The notes under the pieces are model-generated. The model saw only the letters and a program-made list of their open reading frames with translations, had not been told where the DNA came from and did no database searches. The position numbers were made by a program, and so were the translations under genes. Source: Liolophura sinensis (taxonomy: Eukaryota; Mollusca; Polyplacophora; Chitonida; Chitonidae). Taken from it: 64,000 nt of DNA. Location: the NCBI RefSeq assembly GCF_032854445.1, contig NC_088302.1, positions 55,406,237 through 55,470,236 on the forward strand. Direction: 5' to 3'. The stretch's first letter is position 1. The number at the start of each line of letters is the position of its first letter. Below, in pieces: positions 56,962-64,000 of the stretch.

Positions 56962-56999
56962 GTTAGTATGGAAGTGAACGGGTAGCCTTGTTGAGTGAG

Positions 57000-57515
57000 A
57001 AGACAGAGATGGGGGAAGCGTGTACTGTCAGAGGACCAGTGTACCAACAGACCTCCCTCCTCCCCAGATGGCTGCCAGTCCCTTCTGTGCAGCAGGCTTA
57101 GGGCTCCTAAATTTGGTGCTAATTCAGAGGTTGTGTGGGAAGTCCAGGATGGTTATCCTGCAGCTTACACGGGTGCTTGAGTAGGAGAGCTTTTCTAAGT
57201 CACCTGTCTCTGCACAACGGAATTATTGGGCGGAGCTACGTTTTTGTTCAAGTGTGGTGAATATATAAAGGGCCTGTCTTTGTAGTGAGCGGCGCCAGCG
57301 TCTGTCATGATAGAGTTACCATCCTACATCTTCCTCACGGGTCATGTGCAATACTATGCTTCATCAGTATTCACTTTGCAAGTATGAAGCAATGCCCCAA
57401 GTTAATAAAGTTGTCCTCCTGCCATCAACAGAATCCTTTGGAAATTTATTCCTCTCTGCGACCACAAAGTAATGAAGTGGTGTGGCTACCAATCTAGAGT
57501 GTCCACATCTTCCTT
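57000..57515 (+). mobile_element. LTR-like segment (tentative)
   Basis: A TATA box (ATATATAAAGGG, TATAAA at 57264-57269) is followed about 140 bp later by AATAAAG (57404-57409), the compact promoter-to-polyadenylation layout of a long terminal repeat. Candidate ends TGTACTG and GTGTCCACA are not paired by a visible target duplication. No gag, pol or other retroelement protein is recognised nearby, so a solo LTR or a chance arrangement are both possible. Confidence 0.25.
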
Positions 57516-58039
57516 AGTTCTTCAGGTAAAGTGAGCTAAGGTGTTTGCTTGAGCTCCTGTGCTACATCGCTATTGGAAGACACCACATAGGCATGGTGGT
57601 ATAACGTAATGGACATGGACTTTAGAATGTTAGTTTGTGATCCAATCCCGTCTCACAGATATCTTACAGATGCATGAATATCATAGACTTCAGGAAAATA
57701 GTGGAATACCTTACTCCCTCATGGATTTCTGGGATAAAAGTGGTGAAGATATCCAGGTCATCGCTGTCTTGCGGACATTTTCTGATACGTGCCTGCTCGT
57801 GTTGCTTATTTTCTGTATTTCTCTTTATCAAAGCATCTAATTAACCATGTTACATCACTACCGTTTGCCTGAGCTAATGAAGGTCGCACAAGATCAAAGG
57901 CTCCTGTTAATACTGGCTACCAATCTAACCCAGTTCCGCCTATCTAATTATGCTGGTATATTCAGGATTCCAGTCATTGCAGAATACTAACCAACCTTAA
58001 GGATTTCAACAGCCAATAAATTTCAGCTGCCAGGAAATT

Positions 58040-58200
58040 TCAAACAGTAGGAATTCAACATGCACCATGGGAGATTTTTAAAGCCCCAAGGGATTTGAGC
58101 TATGAAGATGGATTTAAGCGCTAAGAGATTTCAGCTGCCTGGAGTTTTCAGCTGCCTGGAGATTTCAGCTGCCTGGAGTTTTCAGCTTTAGGAATCCAGC
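58040..58200. repeat. Short degenerate repeat, 17-bp type
   Basis: GAGATTTCAGCTGCCTG and GAGTTTTCAGCTGCCTG alternate four times near 58110-58185, with more diverged ATTTCAGCTGCC-like words upstream from 58020. Confidence 0.7.
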
Positions 58201-58499
58201 AGATGAAAAGCCTGTCAACATGAGATACAACCAGAAGATCTGCGGGAAAGATGCAAGCACCAAAAATCTTCAGCATTCCAGAATACAACGATCTCTTTTT
58301 TCCAGCTGTTACGATGACCAGTCACGAAAGGTTTCCCACAAAGAATTCAGATCATCACGATTTCTGCCCATGTCGTCCCTCCAGAAATTTCTAGCTGTCC
58401 AGAACCCAATCTTTGCCTTAATATTCCCATCAGTCATGGAGGTGCAGCCAGCAAAGGTCCAGCCACCAGAGTGAATTCAGACCAATGCTCTGCTAGCAT

Positions 58500-58870
58500 T
58501 CCAAAACGTCCAACAACCACCTTATCTCGTCAGCCATAGAAGCCCGGCAACCAAAAGTTCCAGCAAACGTATCCTGACCAACCCTCTTGTAGCATTCTGT
58601 GAATCCAACAACCACCTTATCTCGTCAGCCATAGAAGCCCGGCAACCAAAAGTTCCAGCAAACGTATCCTGACCAGCCCTCTTGTAGCATTCTGTGAACC
58701 CAACAACCACCTTATCTCATCAGCCATAGAAGCCCGGCAACCAAAAGTTCCAGCAAACGTATCCTGACCAACCCTCTTGTAGCATTCTGTGAATCCAACA
58801 ACCACCTTCTTGCGAGTTGTGGAAGCCCAACGACAACTAAAATTCCAGCAAAACATATCAAGATCAACGC
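58500..58870. repeat. 95-bp tandem repeat, nearly four copies
   Basis: AGCCCGGCAACC stands at 58541, 58636 and 58731, with a diverged fourth at 58824. The unit includes CCAAAAGTTCCAGCAAACGT, ATCCTGACCAACCCTCTTGT and CAACAACCACCTTATCTCGT. Minus-strand frames through it are repeat artefacts. Confidence 0.92.
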
Positions 58871-61450
58871 TGTTCTTGCTTTCTGATATGTCCTACCACC
58901 GCATTATCTCCAGGGCCAGAGAATTCCAGCCGTCTTGCAAGATTTAAGCCATTAAGACTTTGGCCGTCATCAGGTTCCAGAAGATAGTACTGATTCGTGC
59001 TCTCCATGAAAGGCCTTTCCCAGAGGCAGGATAGCCGGTTGTCCTGTCTCCTGTAGGTTTTGACTATCTGTTGGTTTCTTTTTATATAGTGCTTCAGGAT
59101 TTTCGTGATGGGAAAATCATTGAATTCACAAGGATTTATGATTTCCCGTGTGTGCACTGCATATGTAAATCTGACTGTGATACCTCATGAGTTGTGCGTT
59201 TGACAGCTGGATTCTTGTGTGGTGAAGGATAGGAAAACTTCAGCATACATGAGATACACAATTATAATTCCTTCATCATACATCATATTTAATATAGAGG
59301 CATTGATCACCATTCTGATTATTTTCATTTCCCCATTTTTAGATGTTTTGTTTTTGTTTAATGGACATTCGTAATGGAATCGAGAAGGTCACATACTATA
59401 ACATACCAAGTATGAAAACGGTTACCATGAAACAGGCTGTTGTCATGGTGATGAAGCTAATATCCCAACATTCCATATCCAGTGATAAGTTCATACTAAG
59501 GCAGCAATACATATCCATGAACATGTCATTCATTTTATTTATGATCAGTACATACACTGTGAAATAGTTTTGATTAAGAAGTTAGTGTATTAACTGTGGA
59601 ATATTTAACCTCTGAATACAGCTTGGTGAATAGTGTTGTTGTGCTAACATCAAAGAGTGCTTAATCCTGTACATAACACTGTATATACACTCTATTTTTA
59701 AGTATAGTCAGAAAAGTATTCAACTTAATTAAATATTTTGTTAGGTATGAAATATTTGCATAAATGTGGAAATTTTAGTCAAACTCAAAGCATGACGTGA
59801 ATGAAATCACAGTTTTGTGATGCCTGGCTTATAGTAGAGTGCCTGTATGAATGTGGTATGACAAAGTGTACGTGTGTAAACAAGACATTATGATTCTCAT
59901 GAAGTATTACTGTGTGTGTTGAATGATCTCCAGGGAATACTCTTGTTACATGTAGTATAACAGGTTAGTACAGATTGGAATATTTACAATCCGCTGGCTG
60001 ATGTTTGCTCATAATCTAGTCTAGTTCTCTTGGTCTACCGACTGAGGACTATGCCAGGTAGTGTGTAAATTAAAGATCTGCTTCCAAATGTTTTTGGGAG
60101 CATTCAGCCATTTTTGTCAGCCTTTATCATAATTTGATATCAAACATTGGCATCCTAGATCATCGTGACAAGATTGTGTGGCCACCCAGGTCCTGATATA
60201 ATACTATTGGGATAATGGTGACATGCTGGCTACACTGGGTTCTCTCCATCATACGGTATAAATGCCCATTTTCCGAAATATGAAATTTTATTCTGGAGAA
60301 AGATGCAAAAAGGGAAATGTCCTAAAAAAAAAAGAGCTAAGTCATTGGACAGTATTGTGGCTAGATGTAGATCCAGATAAGTGGTATGCTTCCTGATCAG
60401 TATACATAGGGTATGTACAAAATACAAGGATAGATGTGACATCCTCCAGTGAGATGTCAGCCTGTTATTTCACCGTTTTATAAATACGGATAAAATATGC
60501 GTTTACACTGCAAAACATGGGAAACTGAAGGTAATTTCGAGTGACCAATATTTTTATCCTATCATTCTGTTTTATATGTAACTGCATTTATTTCATAACT
60601 CAGATTATTTCAGCAAATGGTTTTCATAGGCTGTTAGGCTTTACTCTTCTACAGGTAACTAATTGAAGGGCACGAAAAATGTGTGAAAGATACTGAAGGC
60701 AAATTAGAGTGCATAGTGAAAAAAATCCAAAGCAATATCTTTTGAATGTGGAGACTCAGCAAATGAAAGTCAAATTTCTGTGCTTGAATCAAAGCAGAGC
60801 TGTGTAGGTGATTATATGAGAATTGTGTTTGTGTGAAAAGTGTGGAAATGTCACATAATCATACCCTTGTTAAACAAAGCAGAGTGTATAAGGGAAAGAT
60901 GTGATGATTTATTATATTTCCTCCAAATCAATTTTTGAAAATTAAAATCTATGAAAATCATTTGAATTTCCCACTGAGAATTTTTAGAATTAGTATTAAA
61001 AATAAAAACTGGCTGAAAATTTATACAAATGTTACCAGAAAGTGGCATTTACCTATCTCAGGCATGTAAATTTTATTTGGTGTTTTCACTTGATTGCAAG
61101 CTAGAACTGTTTGTTCAAATCCCACCTTGCACAGGGAATTTGCAGATTTCTACAGCCTTTGATCATTCGTGCAGTCAGACCGTCATTGATGACCATTGTC
61201 CTCCACCAAAGTAGTGTGCCTGTCTGTACCTCACATTATGGAAAGTTTTGTCAGCATGTTGCTCATGATTTGCTGGGTTTGGACATTCTGGTTTCCACCT
61301 CTCAGAAAACAGATCATCTTTGTATTGACACCGACCAACAATCCTTCAAATTAATCAGTCTTTTTAGAACAGCATTATATTCTTAAGCATACTATCTACC
61401 CTTAAACACATTTCTTTATGCAGTAAATTTGTATATTTCTGACCTCTTTG

Positions 61451-61610
61451 CTGGCTGAGTGGTAAGAGCGTGTGCCGTGAGGTCATACCACTGGCTGAGT
61501 GGTTAGAGCGTGTGCCGTGAGGTCATACCACTGGCTGAGTGGTTAGAGCGTGTGCCTCAAGGTCATACCACTGGCTGAGTGGTTAGAGCATGTGCCTCAA
61601 GGTCATACCA
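61451..61610 (+). repeat. 40-bp tandem repeat with a tRNA A-box-like core, four copies
   Basis: CTGGCTGAGTGGTTAGAGCG then TGTGCCGTGAGGTCATACCA repeats at 61451, 61491, 61531 and 61571; a diverged part (CTTGGCGAGTGGTTAAAGCA) appears near 61631. TGGCTGAGTGGTTAGAGC matches the 5' part of tRNA-Leu/Ser type genes, but no B-box or cloverleaf follows. Confidence 0.9.
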
Positions 61611-62920
61611 AATACACTTGTTACTGCCTAACTTGGCGAGTGGTTAAAGCAAGGAAACTATACTGGTTGGCCCAAATATATATATACACACAGTAAGTGA
61701 GCCCTGGAAAATTCTTAAGTAACTCAAGCATACATGCATACATTGTATATATCTGACAAAAAATTTACTACTAGTTTCAGTTAACCTAATTTATTACTTT
61801 TGGAAATTGAAAACAGCACCTCGAACAGAGGTGGAACTTTGACAATGTTCACAAAAATATCGTGATCATGATTTTGACCCAAGTAAGGAATTTTGTCCAC
61901 AATTCCCAATTCATTTTATATTTCTGAATTGTTAAGTGTGTTTCAGTGATTTCTCATCCCACCATATATTACTAATAATCAGTGTAAAGTTACTGTTGGT
62001 CTATGGTAAAAACATAATGACATTGGGTTGTGTAACCTCTAAATTATTTCTGAGTTCGGTATCTCTTACTTGTTACAAAGTTAATACTGGTAACTAAACC
62101 TTGCAATCAGCCGAGGTCAGATTATGTACACATAGTTCTTATTTCTGCAGGTCTTTGCTGGGATTAGAGGGAAATGAGGGTTGCTATTGACAACACCTAA
62201 GGGGTATTAAAATTGTGGAAGTCTGTCTACCCAAATCACATTACCAGTGACCTTAAACCAAAAACCCCACTGGGCCAATGTTTTCCAAACCCTTGCAGTG
62301 AATAAACTACAAATAAGATCTTTCAAAGTTGTCTCCCTTTGACTGAAGAACAGTTGTCTGTTGATTAGAAACAGTAACTGTATGAAAGGTTAGTTGGAAA
62401 TTCTTATCCACTAGCAAGCTTCTTCCATTGCCTCATAAAAACAAGAGAAAAGAAATAGGCTCCTTATTTGAAAAAAATGTGAATCTGCAGCAGATTTTTT
62501 CTAACTCTAAATGTTTTGGGCCACTGATATGGACCAAGCTGCGTTAGCATCTTTTAATTTGAAATGGGATAATAATGAATGAATGCAAGTAATTTTTGTT
62601 TTCAATCTGACCATGGCACTTGTGATGTCAGAAGTTGTATAGACCTAGACTTAACAGAATGGCAGGCACTCGCTCAGGGAGAAGTGCAAGTCATACTTTG
62701 TGACAGAAATAATCTCGTTACAAGAAGCCTATTGAAAGCAAGAACAATTTATAACCATTCTGGGGGTTGTGATTTTCATCAAATCGTTTGGTATTCATAG
62801 AACCATGTGAGTGGCACTATAAGAGGTTAGTATTTGCAGCATGTAAGTTTCCCAAAGTCTATGGAGAGAGTTAGGAGGATGAGGTTAGATTTGGGTCAAG
62901 CCTGTAATTCTGGCAGTAGT

Positions 62921-63135
62921 ACTGTAATTCTTCAGGCATTTTACATGTTTACGTGGTGTTTATTCAAGCCTATTCTGAAGGGATTATTCAGTGTAGGCTA
63001 AATTATACTCTTTATGAAGCTCCGGCCATTCCCAACAATTTTGTCTCCAGTTTCGTTATAAATGTGCATAAATTGCACAGGAAGTTGCTCTTTCATATGT
63101 GAGAAGGTATAGGACTTAGAGTAACTCCACATGTT
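62921..63135 (+). repeat. Dispersed repeat D, copy 2
   Basis: ACTGTAATTCTTCAGGCATT, GTGTTTATTCAAGC, ACTCTTTATGAAGC, TTTTGTCTC, GTGCATAAAT and GTTGCTCTTTCA follow the same order as copy 1 at 54585-54840. Confidence 0.6.
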
Positions 63136-64000
63136 GTAGGGTTGTCACAAAGTTAGGACGATAAACTTGTTTGTTTGACCTGAACCTCAGAAAACTGAGC
63201 TCTATTTCGCAGAAGTTTCAGCTTGTCGTCCCGAAGTAAGGCCAGGGATTGTTACGTGGGACTTTTAAATGTGTACAGTATAACTGTATGGTTGCATGTA
63301 GTGTAGTTTTTGTGGACAACGGAGGAGTATATCTTGAGGACTTGGTTACGCTATATTGTTCATCAGCCAGTAAATTCAGCGGGCCAGTTCGAGTTTTGGG
63401 TTTAGCAGATGTATTGTTTTCTGACAGATTTCTCATAATTTCTGTTACTCTTGTTTGGAAGTCACCAATAAGTTAGTTCTCTTGACAAGGTTAGTATTGT
63501 CTCACCCATCTTTAATGTTTTTAAAACTATTTTTATGAGTTTTAATTTAAACATGTTCTTGCCATATGGCTGTAATAATGCTGAAGAGTAGGCCTCAGTC
63601 AGTCAGTCACTCATGGATTGAGTTATTAACTTGGATGTAATAGTTTTCTTTAAAGGAGTGATTACATGTATATTTTTTTGTTAGATGCAAATGTACCAGA
63701 CCCAGTCTTGACCACCTGGACATCATACAGGCTGTGGTGCTGAGCCTCTTGGTTCTTGTTCCTTATTGTCTCTGAAATGACATCTTTATTCTCTGTGTGA
63801 CCTGCTGATTGGTGCATGATCAACATAAAGTATGCCTCTTAGTCCTGCACTCACAACTCAGGGACAGTAACCAAGGAAAATTATCGTGGACATTTTTTCC
63901 AAGTTCGATGAGAAAATGTTGGGTCTTAGTGATGAAAATAAGCATAGAATGCTTAAAGTGACCCTCCTCTGAACATACCAGAAATATGTTTGAGTTCTCT

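Larger units (their letters stand above)
59160..63999. other. AT-rich region without recognised exons
   Basis: No frame resembles the missing THOC2 C-terminus (a Lys/Arg/Glu/Ser-rich tail in other animals) or any other family. If the THOC2 reading is right, this is most likely a long intron or flank. Repeats inside it are listed separately. Frames such as 62579-62800 and 63249-63476 have no splice or domain support. Confidence 0.45.

Noticed and set aside
58522-58856. Minus-strand frames with repeated VVGFTECYKR peptides
   Set aside because: Generated by the 95-bp tandem repeat.
61441-61640. tRNA-Leu or tRNA-Ser genes
   Set aside because: Only the A-box-like 5' part is present in each 40-bp unit; no anticodon arm, B-box or acceptor pairing.

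Overview
The window is eukaryotic nuclear DNA from an animal, most likely a lophotrochozoan and probably a mollusc. The grounds are intron-rich genes with GT-AG junctions, conserved metazoan orthologues, at least two SINE families (one tRNA-derived with an AATAAA-type tail, one ending in a GTTAAGTACGACGTTAAAC-like tail), many minisatellites, and a tandem-core element resembling bivalve pearl/Helentron-type elements. The species cannot be named from the sequence alone.

Layout. Positions 136-422 hold the last coding exon of a Rho guanine-nucleotide exchange factor of the ARHGEF10/17 type (+). A three-exon THEM6-like thioesterase gene follows at 4105-7518 (+). An intronless 975-residue protein with nine C2H2 zinc fingers lies at 12099-15026 (+). 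ALKBH8, the tRNA wobble-uridine methyltransferase/hydroxylase, occupies 28038 back to 20088 (-) in eleven coding exons (792 residues). THOC2, the scaffold of the THO mRNA-export complex, starts at 28395 (+). Thirty-four coding exons (1357 codons) can be followed to 56961, and its C-terminal tail probably lies beyond the window. ALKBH8 and THOC2 are head to head with only 356 bp between their start codons. All splice phases in the three multi-exon genes were joined by hand and stay in frame.

The most unusual signal concerns 5' splice sites. In ALKBH8 exon 2 and in THOC2 exon 29, a minisatellite begins inside the last bases of the exon and runs into the intron, so each unit repeats the exon end plus the splice donor (19 units of 50 bp; 18 units of about 53 bp). 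Most units keep a usable GT. A third THOC2 exon (24) has its donor region copied once, beyond a 40-bp repeat array. THOC2 intron 28, just before the affected exon 29, appears to be a GC-AG intron.

Mobile DNA sits mainly in introns. A 1.8-kb piggyBac-type element with TTAA target duplication and 12-bp inverted ends is inserted in a SINE; it keeps only the two ends of a transposase gene. Two copies of an element with about 170-bp tandem core repeats are present, one with a SINE nested in it. The last 7 kb (57000-64000) hold no exon I can recognise, only repeats, an LTR-like stretch and AT-rich DNA.
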